Below are positions 1 to 8,640 of a stretch of DNA of 33,445 nt, one piece after another (positions within the stretch are counted from its first letter, which is position 1; each line of letters begins with the position of its first letter). The stretch covers positions 1 to 33,445 of the forward strand of contig JANYAM010000126.1 of assembly GCA_025361365.1 (NCBI GenBank), written 5' to 3'. The notes beneath the pieces were generated by a model, which saw nothing but the letters and a program-made list of their open reading frames with translations, was not told the DNA's origin and ran no database searches. The translations under genes and the position numbers were made by a program. The DNA comes from Opitutus sp. GTDB taxonomy: Bacteria; Verrucomicrobiota; Verrucomicrobiia; Opitutales; Opitutaceae.

Positions 1-490
1 TGAACCCGAGGGCCTGGATGTCCGCGCGCTCCTCCGGGCTCGTGGCATGCCAGCCAGCCGCGGTGGCGAACGCGCCGGGATGGACGAGCAACTCGGCCAG
101 GCGCTTGCGGCTGCGCCGGTGGCGGTAAGCCCAGCCGCTCAGCATGCCGCGCGGAGAAATCACCAGCGGCACGGACCGCCGGCGCGCCGCCTCGGTCGCG
201 TAGCGCAGCGGCAGTAACCAGAGCGAATGATGGTGCACCACATCAGCGGGCGTGGCCTGCAGGTAACGGTGCAGTTCCGGTGAACGCGAGAGCCAGCGCG
301 GCGCCACGCGCGGAAAAGTGCGGACCGTCGCGCGGTCCTCGCCGGCCGCCACGGTCTGGCCCGGCTCCAGGGTGGCCAGCAACTCGACCTGCTCGCCCAA
401 CGCGGCCCCGGCGTTGGCGAGGGCCCGCACCGACTTCGACGGCCCGCCGTGGCGTTCCTCGAGGCTCGGCACGATGTGGACGATTTTCAT
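1..490 (-). CDS. Glycosyltransferase family 4, N-terminal part (runs off the left edge)
   Basis: The protein starts at an ATG at 490 with MKIVHIVPSLEERHGGPSKS, the typical first beta strand and glycine-rich loop of the N-terminal Rossmann domain of GT-B, family 4 glycosyltransferases. 163 codons are readable without a stop before the window ends, so only the acceptor-binding half is present and the donor-binding EX7E region lies outside. The segment DVVHHHSLWLLPL followed by VISPRGMLSGWA is also characteristic of this family. The start overlaps the stop of the upstream acyltransferase gene by one base (TGATG), suggesting translational coupling. It probably adds one sugar to the lipid-linked repeat unit at the cytoplasmic face of the inner membrane. 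Donor and acceptor cannot be told from sequence. The family call is strong; the pathway role is inferred from context. Confidence 0.9.
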   Translation of the reverse strand, partial: MKIVHIVPSLEERHGGPSKSVRALANAGAALGEQVELLATLEPGQTVAAGEDRATVRTFPRVAPRWLSRSPELHRYLQATPADVVHHHSLWLLPLRYATEAARRRSVPLVISPRGMLSGWAYRHRRSRKRLAELLVHPGAFATAAGWHATSPEERADIQALGF

Positions 491-1563
491 CAAAGGAAGA
501 GGCGGCGGCACCAGCGCTGGAAATAATGTTCCGCCACCCAGGCCACCAACAGCACCAGCGCGGCGTTGAGCGCGGTTTGGAGCGGCACGTTGGTTATGAA
601 GCCCAGCGGGTTGGCATGCAGCACGATCGGCTCATGCAGCAGGTAGATGGCGTAGGTGAGCGGAGCCACCCGGACAAACCCGCCGAACAGGGTGCGAAAC
701 CCCGCCCACTTCAGATGATGCCAGATGAGGGCGCCACCGGTGATGAGCAGCGCGGCGAGGAAGTGCCGCAGCTCCAGGACAGGATGGGTGCCAGCTCGCA
801 ACGCGACGCCCGCCGCGGCGTCCCGCCAGACTCCGCAACCCAGCACGACCGCAGCCAGCGCCATCGTGCTGAGCGAAACCCCGACAGCCCGGGCGTGCAG
901 CGGACGCCCCGCGAGTTTGGTGCGGGCGAGTTCCACGCCGGTCCACCAGATGGAGAAATAAAGGAGGAAGCGGGAGAGTTGATTGGGCAGCCAAAGATAA
1001 ATGAGAGCCTGGGAGAGCGACAGGATCGCGACCACCCAGACCTGGCGGGATGCGGAAATTTTCCGACTAATCGGATAGTAGAGCATGTAGAACCACCACT
1101 CGTAGGAGAGTGACCAAAGCACCAGGATCCCGGCGTAGACATCCACCCAGACTCCCGGTTTGATGGTAGCCCAGTCCTGCAGCATGAGCATATTGCCGAG
1201 TAACACCGGCCAGGAGAGGCGGGGATCAGGCGGAATCTGCCGCTGGGTCAGCAGCAGGCCCAGCAGAAGCGTGAGAATAAAGAGCGGATAAATCCGCACG
1301 GCCCGGGCCCGCAGATAGGCGCCAAACGTCAGGCCTGGCTTGTGGGCCGTGGACCAGTGAATCACAAAACCCGAGAGCAGGAAGAATACGATCACCGCCT
1401 CCTGGCCGAAATCGAGCAGCCACCGCAAGCCCGGCACGAACAGGTCGAGCTTGTCCCGGCACAAATGACCGGCGGCAATATAGCAGGCGGCGCCGCCGCG
1501 CGCGGCATCCAGCTGCCAGAGGGAAACGGGAGCAGGGGCCGGGCTGTGGGCGGAAGAATTCAA
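490..1563 (-). CDS. Acyltransferase 3 family membrane protein (OafA-like O-acetyltransferase)
   Basis: This 357-residue, strongly hydrophobic protein has the hallmarks of the acyltransferase 3 family: a conserved His near the N-terminus (H33 in YIAAGHLC) and FFLLSGF at residues 60-66, followed by many membrane segments (about ten). Members move acetyl or other acyl groups from the cytoplasm onto sugars of O-antigen, capsule or exopolysaccharide. The reading frame opens with a TTG at 1563, 7 bases after the stop of the WcaF-like gene; I see no better in-frame start, so this start is plausible but not proven. Its stop overlaps the next gene by one base. It sits beside a soluble hexapeptide acetyltransferase, an arrangement repeated at 17609-19323. 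The exact acyl group and target sugar are unknown. Confidence 0.88.
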   Translation of the reverse strand: MNSSAHSPAPAPVSLWQLDAARGGAACYIAAGHLCRDKLDLFVPGLRWLLDFGQEAVIVFFLLSGFVIHWSTAHKPGLTFGAYLRARAVRIYPLFILTLLLGLLLTQRQIPPDPRLSWPVLLGNMLMLQDWATIKPGVWVDVYAGILVLWSLSYEWWFYMLYYPISRKISASRQVWVVAILSLSQALIYLWLPNQLSRFLLYFSIWWTGVELARTKLAGRPLHARAVGVSLSTMALAAVVLGCGVWRDAAAGVALRAGTHPVLELRHFLAALLITGGALIWHHLKWAGFRTLFGGFVRVAPLTYAIYLLHEPIVLHANPLGFITNVPLQTALNAALVLLVAWVAEHYFQRWCRRLFL

Positions 1564-1570
1564 GGGCGCT

Positions 1571-2122
1571 TCACACCGGCTCCGGCCGGGCCTTGACGGG
1601 CCGGCAAGGCGAACCGACGCAAACCTGGCGGGGCGGCAGGTCCTTCACCACGACCGAGCGGGCGCCGACGACGCAGAGTTCGCCGATCGTGACACCGGGG
1701 CCGACAAATACATCGGCGCCGAGCCAGACGTTGGGGCCGATCACAATCGGCTTCGCGACCAGCGGCATGGACCATTGAGTGAAGTCATGCGTGCCGGCGC
1801 ACAGGTGGCAGTGCTGGCTGAGGTTGGCGCCGGTCTCGAGGCGGATGCGGGCGAGATTGTAGAGGTTGACGTGCGGGCCGACCATGCTGTGCGGCGCGAG
1901 CGAGAGATTCTTGGGGAAGACAATCCGGGCCGTGGGGAAAATCACGACCGGGCCGGTGATGTCGGCGCCGAACAGGCGCAGCAGCGCCGCGCGGAAGCCA
2001 TGGAACGGGCGCGGACTCCAGCGGAACAGGGTGGATTGGACGACCAGCCAAAGCCAACGGCCTATCACGACCGACTTAGGGTAGGGCGTGGTGCAGTTCT
2101 GGCCGAGGTAGGGAGCGCTCAC
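1571..2122 (-). CDS. WcaF-like hexapeptide-repeat acetyltransferase
   Basis: The 183-residue protein belongs to the left-handed beta-helix acyltransferases and most resembles the colanic acid acetyltransferase WcaF. Evidence is the N-terminal PYPKSVVIGRWLWLVVQ and FHGFRAALLRLFGADI region, then hexapeptide turns such as GPHVNLYNLARIRLETGANL, the catalytic-type His in CAGTHDF, and the C-terminal GPNVWLGADVFVGPGVTIGE with VVVKDLPP. It probably O-acetylates a sugar, using acetyl-CoA in the cytoplasm. The start is GTG at 2122, giving a 4-base GTGA overlap with the stop of the upstream glycosyltransferase. The length is normal for the family (about 180). The substrate sugar is not predictable. Confidence 0.88.
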   Translation of the reverse strand: MSAPYLGQNCTTPYPKSVVIGRWLWLVVQSTLFRWSPRPFHGFRAALLRLFGADITGPVVIFPTARIVFPKNLSLAPHSMVGPHVNLYNLARIRLETGANLSQHCHLCAGTHDFTQWSMPLVAKPIVIGPNVWLGADVFVGPGVTIGELCVVGARSVVVKDLPPRQVCVGSPCRPVKARPEPV

Positions 2123-3306
2123 GAGGCGGAGGATGCGGGCTTTGCAGGGGCGGTCAACTGCGTGAAGTCGGCGAGCAGGCGTCCGGCATAGGCGGCGTAG
2201 TCGTAGACACTGACGTCCTGTCGGGCCGCCGCGGCAAAGCGTGTGCGCAGGTCGGAATCCGCCAGCAGCCGACCCAGCGCCGCGGCGAGCTGGGCCGCGG
2301 CATCGGGGGCGTCGTGGTTGAAGACCAGCCCGTTCTCCCCGTCGCGCACGAAATCGGTGAAGCAGGCGAGCCGCGACACGACCGGCACGGCGCCCGCGGC
2401 CATGGCCTCGGCCACGGCGACACCAAACGTCTCACCCTGCGCGGCCAAGCTGGGATAACAGAAAACCTGCAGGCGGTGGTAGACGCCGGCCAGCGTGCGC
2501 TCGTTAAACTGCGGGTCGAGCAGATGGAAGCGCTCGGCGGGCATCACCGCCGCGAGTCGGCGCAGCAACCGACTGCGGAACTCGGGCCCGGAACCGCCGC
2601 GGGCCACGTCGGTCGGGCCGCACAGGAGCAGGCGCCAGGGCGGCAAGCCGGATTGGGCGGCCAGGAGTTTGAGCGCCTCGGCCAGGAGCAGCAGTCCCTT
2701 CTCCTCGTGAATGCGCCCGACAAACCCGAGCACGACTTCGCTGGCCGCGAACGGAGGCATCGTGGTCGGGGCGCTCGCTGCGGTTTCGTTCAGCAGGCGC
2801 CAGTCGATGGGATAGCCGTAGAGCCGGGTGACCGGGGCGAGACCGGGGTTTTCCGCCAGCACGCGGTCGCGGACATAGCTGCTCGCCGCCAGCACCAGGG
2901 CGATGGCGCGGTAGCGGCGATATTGGCCCTTTGGCATGCGGCCGGTCATGATGACCACTCGCCCGGCGCGGGGCTTCAGCCAGCCGAGCCAAACCGGCAG
3001 CGCCACGGCGTTGACCACGACGATGTCGGCCGCGGGCAGGGCGAAGAACACCCGCCAGCTCCACCAGAAATCGAGAAGCAGGTTGCGCAGCAGGCTGCTC
3101 TGGTGGTCCCAGCCGGGCAGGCGCACATGCCGGATGCCGTCCTTGGTCTCATCATGGGGAAAATTCCGCCAGCGGCGTGAGATCATGGTCACTGCGTGGC
3201 CGCGCGCGGCAAATTCCTGGCCCAGCCGGTGCCAGGATTTTTCCGTGGCGCCGCCGCTCACGGGCGGGAGAGGCAGGAAGAAACCGCTGACGATGGTGAT
3301 GCGCAT
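2119..3306 (-). CDS. Glycosyltransferase family 4
   Basis: A complete 395-residue GT-B enzyme. The N-terminal domain opens with MRITIVSGFFLPLPPVSGGA, with the glycine-rich loop of family 4. The C-terminal domain starts near ASEVVLGFVGRIHEEKGLL, which is the usual GR(I/L)xxEKG donor-domain strand. The donor-binding region reads FCYPSLAAQGETFGVAVAEA, where E-x7-E (GETFGVAVAEA) is the expected catalytic signature. The ATG at 3306 lies 3 bases after the stop of the preceding glycosyltransferase and the stop overlaps the WcaF-like gene. It likely transfers a sugar from an NDP-sugar to the growing repeat unit. Donor specificity is unknown. Confidence 0.93.
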   Translation of the reverse strand: MRITIVSGFFLPLPPVSGGATEKSWHRLGQEFAARGHAVTMISRRWRNFPHDETKDGIRHVRLPGWDHQSSLLRNLLLDFWWSWRVFFALPAADIVVVNAVALPVWLGWLKPRAGRVVIMTGRMPKGQYRRYRAIALVLAASSYVRDRVLAENPGLAPVTRLYGYPIDWRLLNETAASAPTTMPPFAASEVVLGFVGRIHEEKGLLLLAEALKLLAAQSGLPPWRLLLCGPTDVARGGSGPEFRSRLLRRLAAVMPAERFHLLDPQFNERTLAGVYHRLQVFCYPSLAAQGETFGVAVAEAMAAGAVPVVSRLACFTDFVRDGENGLVFNHDAPDAAAQLAAALGRLLADSDLRTRFAAAARQDVSVYDYAAYAGRLLADFTQLTAPAKPASSAS

Positions 3307-3309
3307 GAT

Positions 3310-4485
3310 TCAGGGCGGTGGCAGGCTGGCCACGGCGGCGAGCAGGCCGTCGCTGGTCTGCTGGTAAGTGTAACGCGCGACCTGGGCGAGCGCGTTCCGG
3401 CGGAGCCGTTGCATCTCCTCTGGTGGCGTGTGCAACGCGGCGCGCAGCGTGGCGGCCAGGGCGGCCGGATCCGTCGTCGGGAAAACCCAGCCCGTCTCGC
3501 CGGGCGTGACCAGATCGCGCTGGCAACCGACCAGGTCGGAGACGAGGCAGGGCACGCCCAGGTGCATAGCCTCATTCACCGCGAGACCCCAGGTCTCGTA
3601 GACCCCGCGCGAGGGCAGCGCGAAGATGTTCGCCAACCGGTAGCGCGCTGGCATCTCGCTCTGGTTCGCAAAAGGCAGGAAGCGCACGAGGGCCGCGGGG
3701 TGCGCAGCCGCGAGTTCCTGCAGTCGTGGCCGCTCGTCGCCGTCGCCGACGAAGACCAGCGCGTCATCCGGAGTGGCGACTTGCTGGAAAGCCGCGAGCA
3801 GCTCCACCGGTTGCTTGGCCGCGGAGAACTTGCCGGCGAAGAGCACCACGCGCTTGCCCGCGAGGCCGAGGTCGGCCCGCAACTGGTCCGCGGCGGCCTG
3901 CGTGGCCGCCTCCGCAGGGTTAAAGTGCGCGGCATTGACCGAGTGCGGGGCGAAGAAGAGCTTCTTCTCCGGCACGCCCAGCGCACGGAAGTAGTCGCGG
4001 TTGGCGGCGCCGACATAGGTGATCGCGGCGAACTGGTGGTAAAGAAACCGGAGCAGCTGGCGGCGCACGAAGGGCAGGCCCGCCCGGCCGAGCACGTGCG
4101 AATCACCGCGGAAAAGCAACGGGACGCCGTGGCGTCGCGCCCACCAGATCGCGCGCTGGTGCGAGCGCCAGTTGTAGCCGAAGAGCAGCACGGCGCCGGG
4201 CTGCCACGCGGCGAGGCGGCCAGCCAGCGCCGGATTGTCGAGGCCGGCGAAATGATGCGTGCCGGGATCGCGCGCCACGTTCGGCACGAACTCGGATTCA
4301 TAGCCGGCGAGGAGATCCACGTCCCACTGGAAGGTGGTCCCGAACTGCCGGTCGCGCTGTGCGGTGACGCCGAACTCCCAGAGGTAAAACACGCGGAACT
4401 CGAGCGGCGTGTTTGCCCGCAGCCAGCGGAACCACGGGCTGTAATATTGCACCGGGTGCGACAGGATGATGGCGAGACGGCGCAT
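3310..4485 (-). CDS. Glycosyltransferase family 4
   Basis: 391 residues from the ATG at 4485 (MRRLAIILSHPVQYYSPWFR). An open frame extends further upstream to 4590, but that part runs into the polymerase gene and has the composition of an out-of-frame shadow. The start chosen lies 4 bases after the polymerase stop. SHPVQYYSPWFR is a typical opening for a subgroup of GT4 enzymes from surface-polysaccharide clusters. The donor domain begins with KRVVLFAGKFSAAKQP, and the EX7E region is ALPSRGVYETWGLAVNEAMH (E in YETWG and E in NEAMH). The function is sugar transfer in repeat-unit assembly. Acceptor and donor are unknown. Confidence 0.92.
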   Translation of the reverse strand: MRRLAIILSHPVQYYSPWFRWLRANTPLEFRVFYLWEFGVTAQRDRQFGTTFQWDVDLLAGYESEFVPNVARDPGTHHFAGLDNPALAGRLAAWQPGAVLLFGYNWRSHQRAIWWARRHGVPLLFRGDSHVLGRAGLPFVRRQLLRFLYHQFAAITYVGAANRDYFRALGVPEKKLFFAPHSVNAAHFNPAEAATQAAADQLRADLGLAGKRVVLFAGKFSAAKQPVELLAAFQQVATPDDALVFVGDGDERPRLQELAAAHPAALVRFLPFANQSEMPARYRLANIFALPSRGVYETWGLAVNEAMHLGVPCLVSDLVGCQRDLVTPGETGWVFPTTDPAALAATLRAALHTPPEEMQRLRRNALAQVARYTYQQTSDGLLAAVASLPPP

Positions 4486-4489
4486 GTGG

Positions 4490-5941
4490 TCAGAAGCCGA
4501 GCAGTCCCTTGAGCACCATGGGCACGCCGAGGACAACGAGGACCGCCTGCTCGAGGGAGGAGACCCACGCGGCCATAGTGAGCTCGGCATTCAATGACCA
4601 GGCGGTCAGAAGGATCATGAAAAGGCCGGCGAACGAAAACATCGGGCTGAAGGTGGACCAAATCTGCAGCTTCTTTAGCGCGCTGCCCCAGAACAAACCG
4701 AGTAACACCGCCCCCAGCATGCCAAAATTGGCGTAGGCCTCGGCGAGGAGGCCGAAGGCGATGGTGGTGTTGTTGGTTGCATCCTCGTCCTGCAGCCCGT
4801 AATAAATCCCCAGTTGATAAGTGGCGACATGGGCGCGCGGTTTACCCGGCCAAAACAAACGGGGGATGAGCTGCGGCAACACATGGCCGTAGGTCTGGCC
4901 GTAGAGGTAGTCCTGCCGCGAGGGGGTGCAATTGATGATCAGGCAGAGAATGTGCATCAGGGATGTTCTCTCTAGCATCTTCTGGCTAACCGTCTTGTCC
5001 CCGCTGGTCGGCTGCAGCCCGTAGTCCACCCACTCGGAGAAAAATTCGGGCAGCTGGGTGAACGTCGGCGGCGGAGCGCCTTGCTCCCAATATTTCTCCC
5101 GCATCCTCGTCTTGCCCGTATGCAATACCGCCAGCACCGCAAACGTCAGGCCCATCGCCAGCCACGGAACACGCTTGCCCCCCGAGAGGTAGCCGAGCAG
5201 GGCAATCCCCGTCAGGCTCATGGCGCCGATCAGTAGCAGGCCCACGCTCATCATGATCAACTGCGGGATCAAAGTGCAGAGCAGCACGGCTTTTTCGATC
5301 TGCGTCAGCTCGCCGCGCCCCCAGCGCTGCGAGCTGACAAAGGTGCAGAGGATGCCGATGCCGTAGAAGACGGCGCGCAGGCCGCTCTCCAGGTCAGGGG
5401 GCACCCAGGTGGTGAACGTGCTCGCCCAGACATAAGCGGTCGAGAGGATGAGACCGTAGACGATCAGCTTCTCCAGCTGGCGCGTGACGAGCGATTCGAG
5501 CCAGAATCGCGACCGACCCGGCAGGCCGCGCACGGTGACATAAGTCAGGATGGCCGTGATCTCGTAGAGGATGACGGTCAGGCTGGCCGCAGTGATGACC
5601 TCCGGGCTATAGCCGGCCAGCTGTTCACGGGCATTGAGCACTGGCAGGGCGTAGGCGTTGGCGCAAAGCGCGAGGATCGTCTCGAACACCGGAAACCGGT
5701 TGCCGCCCGATTTGGCCCAGAGCAGCGACGGGACGGCCGCGAGCGCGAAGATAATGAGGCCCAGGACCAGGTGGAACGGGTCGTCGACGTTGGCTTTGTT
5801 GGCCAGGTAACAGAGAGTGCCAGCGAGGATGACCGACGCGGTCAGGAACAGTTTGCGTCCTCGCTCGGCTTCGCCGCCGCCCAGCAATCCGTAGTTCTGG
5901 GGCGTTTCACCAGGCAATGGGGTGGGGCTGAGGTATTCCAT
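4490..5941 (-). CDS. Polytopic membrane protein, Wzy-like oligosaccharide repeat-unit polymerase
   Basis: A 483-residue integral membrane protein with roughly ten to twelve hydrophobic segments, for example around residues 33-46, 57-74, 115-137 and 210-235. A larger polar loop lies at about 275-375, between the middle and last segments. That loop holds QTYGHVLPQLIPRLFWPGKP, a motif I associate with O-antigen or exopolysaccharide polymerases (Wzy type). Such enzymes join lipid-linked repeat units at the periplasmic face. An O-antigen ligase (WaaL) is a less likely alternative because the large periplasmic loop and its tail look more like the polymerase group. It lies among GT4 genes, 8 bases after the preceding stop. 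Its presence together with an ABC exporter is unusual and is discussed in the findings. Confidence 0.75.
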   Translation of the reverse strand: MEYLSPTPLPGETPQNYGLLGGGEAERGRKLFLTASVILAGTLCYLANKANVDDPFHLVLGLIIFALAAVPSLLWAKSGGNRFPVFETILALCANAYALPVLNAREQLAGYSPEVITAASLTVILYEITAILTYVTVRGLPGRSRFWLESLVTRQLEKLIVYGLILSTAYVWASTFTTWVPPDLESGLRAVFYGIGILCTFVSSQRWGRGELTQIEKAVLLCTLIPQLIMMSVGLLLIGAMSLTGIALLGYLSGGKRVPWLAMGLTFAVLAVLHTGKTRMREKYWEQGAPPPTFTQLPEFFSEWVDYGLQPTSGDKTVSQKMLERTSLMHILCLIINCTPSRQDYLYGQTYGHVLPQLIPRLFWPGKPRAHVATYQLGIYYGLQDEDATNNTTIAFGLLAEAYANFGMLGAVLLGLFWGSALKKLQIWSTFSPMFSFAGLFMILLTAWSLNAELTMAAWVSSLEQAVLVVLGVPMVLKGLLGF

Positions 5942-5949
5942 ATTGCAGG

Positions 5950-7221
5950 TCAGGTCGCGGAGGCGGCGGTCAGGATTTCAAGTTGCCGGGCGGCGACGGC
6001 GCGGGCGCTGTAACGCTCCGTCGCGGCCGAAGCAGTTTGCGCGGACCGGCCCGCGGCCAGCTCGCGCAATTGATTCACGGTGGCGGCGACGCTGGCTTGG
6101 TCCGCGCCGGACGGCGAAAAGATGACGCAAGATTGGCCGAGCTGGCGCAGTCGCTCGATCATGGCGCTGCCGGCGGGCGCGAGCGCGAGCACCGGCCGGC
6201 CGGTCCCGAGCAAGGCCACCAGCTTGGAGGGCGTGAATGCCAGGTCGGTCGAACCGAAGAGGAGGTTGGCGTCCGCCTCGAGACTCACCTGCAGGGCGGC
6301 AAAATAGCGCAGACGGCCGGGCTGCTCGCGCACACAGTCCAGCAAACCATATTGCGTCGCGAGGGCGAGCGTCGCGGGTTGGCTCTTCTCCGCGTAGCTC
6401 GTGCCAAAGAAGTGCACGGTTACGGGCACGCCGGCGCGGCGGACTTCCGCGAGCGCGGCAAACAGGACCGCCACGGCGGCCAGCTGCCCGGGCCCGAGAG
6501 CCCCGGCAAAAGCGAGACGCAAGCCGCCCGCCGGCAGCAAGTGCGGCCGGCCGGCCAGCGTGGCCCGGAGATGCGCGAGGTCGGGATCGGGCGAACCGAA
6601 GGGCAGCTCAATGGCCGGGGTGGCGCGCAGGCCGGCATAGCGGGCGCGCAGAGTGTCGCTATACGCGTCCGAGACGGTGATCAATCCGGCGACGCGGCGC
6701 ATGGTCCATCCCTCCAAAGCGCGGCCCATGATCTGGGCCACGCGGTATTTCCAGCCACCCGGCGGCGGCGGCGATCCAGGACGTTCGTAGTAGTCGGTGA
6801 CCCACGGGTCCTGCAGGTCGATGACGTAGGGGACGCCCGTCAGCATCCGCCAGAGCCGGCCCAACGGCAGCACGATGAACATGGTCGTGGAAAAATAAAC
6901 CACATCGTAGCGCCGGCCCCGGAGCAGCCGGCGACCGGTCAGGAAAAGCCAGGGCAGGGAGCGCAGGGCGACGTTGTTGACGCCGAGCAGGCCGGTCCAC
7001 CGGCGGGAATGGCAACGGGCGCGCACGACGCGCACCGCCGGAGGCAGTGTCGCGCTCAATTCCGGCTCGACGGGCGCGGTGGGCGTGGGATCGGCCACGG
7101 TCAGCACGGTCACCTCCCAACCGGCCTCGACAAAATATGGCAGGGCCACGCGGACGCGCTGCATGTCCGGTGTGTTGACCGGCGGAAAATGCGGACTGAC
7201 TATGAGGACGCGCTTGGTCAC
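5950..7221 (-). CDS. Glycosyltransferase family 4
   Basis: 423 residues starting at GTG 7221 (MTKRVLIVSPHFPPVNTPDM), overlapping the upstream methyltransferase stop in a GTGA. N-terminal motifs RVLIVSPHFPP and DMQRVRVALPYFVEAGWEV are typical of WcaI/GT4-type enzymes. VPYVIDLQDPWVTDYY at about residue 130 is the usual acceptor-domain strand with the DPW triad. The donor domain is divergent: LRLAFAGALGPGQ replaces the common GR.xxxKG strand and FGSTDLAFTPSKLVALLGTG replaces a clear EX7E, so the catalytic Glu pair is not evident. It may still be active, since this subgroup often ends with the sequence PSKLxxLLAxG. It probably adds a sugar in the same pathway. Confidence 0.85.
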   Translation of the reverse strand: MTKRVLIVSPHFPPVNTPDMQRVRVALPYFVEAGWEVTVLTVADPTPTAPVEPELSATLPPAVRVVRARCHSRRWTGLLGVNNVALRSLPWLFLTGRRLLRGRRYDVVYFSTTMFIVLPLGRLWRMLTGVPYVIDLQDPWVTDYYERPGSPPPPGGWKYRVAQIMGRALEGWTMRRVAGLITVSDAYSDTLRARYAGLRATPAIELPFGSPDPDLAHLRATLAGRPHLLPAGGLRLAFAGALGPGQLAAVAVLFAALAEVRRAGVPVTVHFFGTSYAEKSQPATLALATQYGLLDCVREQPGRLRYFAALQVSLEADANLLFGSTDLAFTPSKLVALLGTGRPVLALAPAGSAMIERLRQLGQSCVIFSPSGADQASVAATVNQLRELAAGRSAQTASAATERYSARAVAARQLEILTAASAT

Positions 7222-7844
7222 GGGGATCCGGCGGGGCGGAGCAGTTTGATGTCCCAGGTCTGGTGCTGGTCGTTGACCACGACGCGCGCCAGTTCCGGCC
7301 GGGCGTGCAGCTCGATGCGGCGCCAGAGTGCCACCCAGTTGCCCGAACGATAATAAGAGACGACCAGCGCGCCGCCGGGCTCAAGCCAGCGCAGGAACGC
7401 GGCGACCAGCGCACCGGGATCGCGGGCATAGCCGACGGCCTCGCTGAAGACGATCACGTCGAATTTATCGATCGGGCGCCAGGTCTCGAAGTCACCCTGA
7501 ACGAACTCGCAGCCGCGCAAGCCGAGCGCCCGGGCGCGGGCGAGCGCTTCGGGCGAGAAATCGAGCCCGACGTAGCGACGGAACGGATGGGGCTGGAGCA
7601 GTTGCGCGAGACGGCCGCTGCCGCAGCCGATATCTAGAACGGCGGGCTGCGCGTGGGATTGCATGATGTATTCCACTGCGGCCGCTTGGCGTGGCTGCTC
7701 CGCTGGCTGGTCGAAATGGGCCCAGGCACCCGACCGGTATTCGCCATCGGCAACCGCCGGGGCGATGGGCCGGCCATAGCCGGCGGGCTCGAGCAGCAGC
7801 TTGTGCCGGAGCCGGGAGAGAAGGCCTTGGGGGCGGAGGTTCAC
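7218..7844 (-). CDS. Class I SAM-dependent methyltransferase
   Basis: 208 residues with the SAM-binding motif I VLDIGCGSGRLAQLL at about 90-104, the acidic end of strand 2 in YVGLDFSPEALARA, motif II-like QGDFETW, and the post-motif region FDVIVFSEAV and LEPGGALVVSYY. This is the Methyltransf_11/25 type fold. The start is GTG at 7844, overlapping the PIG-L deacetylase stop by 4 bases. The product is in turn overlapped by the following GT4 gene. The gene order deacetylase, methyltransferase, glycosyltransferase suggests that a sugar is deacetylated, methylated (N- or O-) and transferred. That link is inference and the methyl acceptor is unknown. Confidence 0.88.
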   Translation of the reverse strand: MNLRPQGLLSRLRHKLLLEPAGYGRPIAPAVADGEYRSGAWAHFDQPAEQPRQAAAVEYIMQSHAQPAVLDIGCGSGRLAQLLQPHPFRRYVGLDFSPEALARARALGLRGCEFVQGDFETWRPIDKFDVIVFSEAVGYARDPGALVAAFLRWLEPGGALVVSYYRSGNWVALWRRIELHARPELARVVVNDQHQTWDIKLLRPAGSP

Positions 7845-8635
7845 GCGGAGGGCATCTCGTAGCGGAAAAAGAATTCCGTGTCGGCGAGGAAGATATCAAC
7901 CAGTTCGGGCGGCAGGGCTGCCGCCGTGCGCGGGTCCAGCGGGGCGATCTGCGACTGGTAACAGCGGATGGCTTCCTGCTTGGCCTGGCGGTAATCCTCC
8001 AAGGGCAGCCGCCGGCAGTCCTTGGTGTCCCGCCAGCGGTGCAGCAGCAGCACCGGGTTCCACCACGACCAGACCGGATACTGCCAGATGTCCAGCCGCA
8101 GCTTGGTGCGCGCCAGCGCATCCATGACGAACCCGAAGGTGGCGTCGTGCTCGCTGCTGCCGTCGGGATTGCACGGCAGAAAAATCTCCCCGGGCGCGAT
8201 CGGCCCGAGCAACCCCGCCAGCCGCGCCACGAGGTCCTCGCGCCGCGCGGCCGTGATGGTCTTCAGCGAGCCGTCGGGCTCGTCCAGGAAATGCACCGCC
8301 TGGCGCTCGACGCCGAGGCAGGCCATGGCGCGCAGGGCTTCCGCGCGCCGCAGGGTCGAGATGTCGGCGGGCCCGAGGCGGGGATGGCCGGGATGGGAGG
8401 CGGAGCCGTCTGTGATGAAGATCACGTGCACGGGCAGGCCCTCGCTGCGCTTGCGCGCGATGATGCCGCCGCAGGCCAGCGTCTCGTCGTCCTGATGCGG
8501 GGCGATCACCACGGCGGGCGCGTCGCGCAGCTGGTAGGGCTTGCTGCCGACCTGGAGCAGGCCGCCGCAGAGTTCGATGGCGATGTGTCGCAGGAATTCC
8601 TTGGCGCGCTGGCGGCGGAGCGAAAGGGGATGCAT
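7841..8635 (-). CDS. PIG-L/LmbE family deacetylase
   Basis: 264 residues. The diagnostic zinc-site motif of the family is present as APHQDDETLACGG (residues 45-57), a variant of the common AHPDDE; H47 and D50 are the expected metal ligands and D49 the expected base. The third ligand is probably the His in DGSSEHDATFGF. PIG-L proteins remove acetyl groups from N-acetylated sugars, for example GlcNAc-PI, mycothiol precursors and antibiotic sugars. Here it may deacetylate an amino sugar of the polysaccharide or its precursor. The ATG at 8635 lies 5 bases after the preceding glycosyltransferase. No signal peptide is visible, so a cytoplasmic site is likely. Confidence 0.92.
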   Translation of the reverse strand: MHPLSLRRQRAKEFLRHIAIELCGGLLQVGSKPYQLRDAPAVVIAPHQDDETLACGGIIARKRSEGLPVHVIFITDGSASHPGHPRLGPADISTLRRAEALRAMACLGVERQAVHFLDEPDGSLKTITAARREDLVARLAGLLGPIAPGEIFLPCNPDGSSEHDATFGFVMDALARTKLRLDIWQYPVWSWWNPVLLLHRWRDTKDCRRLPLEDYRQAKQEAIRCYQSQIAPLDPRTAAALPPELVDIFLADTEFFFRYEMPSA

Positions 8636-8640
8636 GGCGG

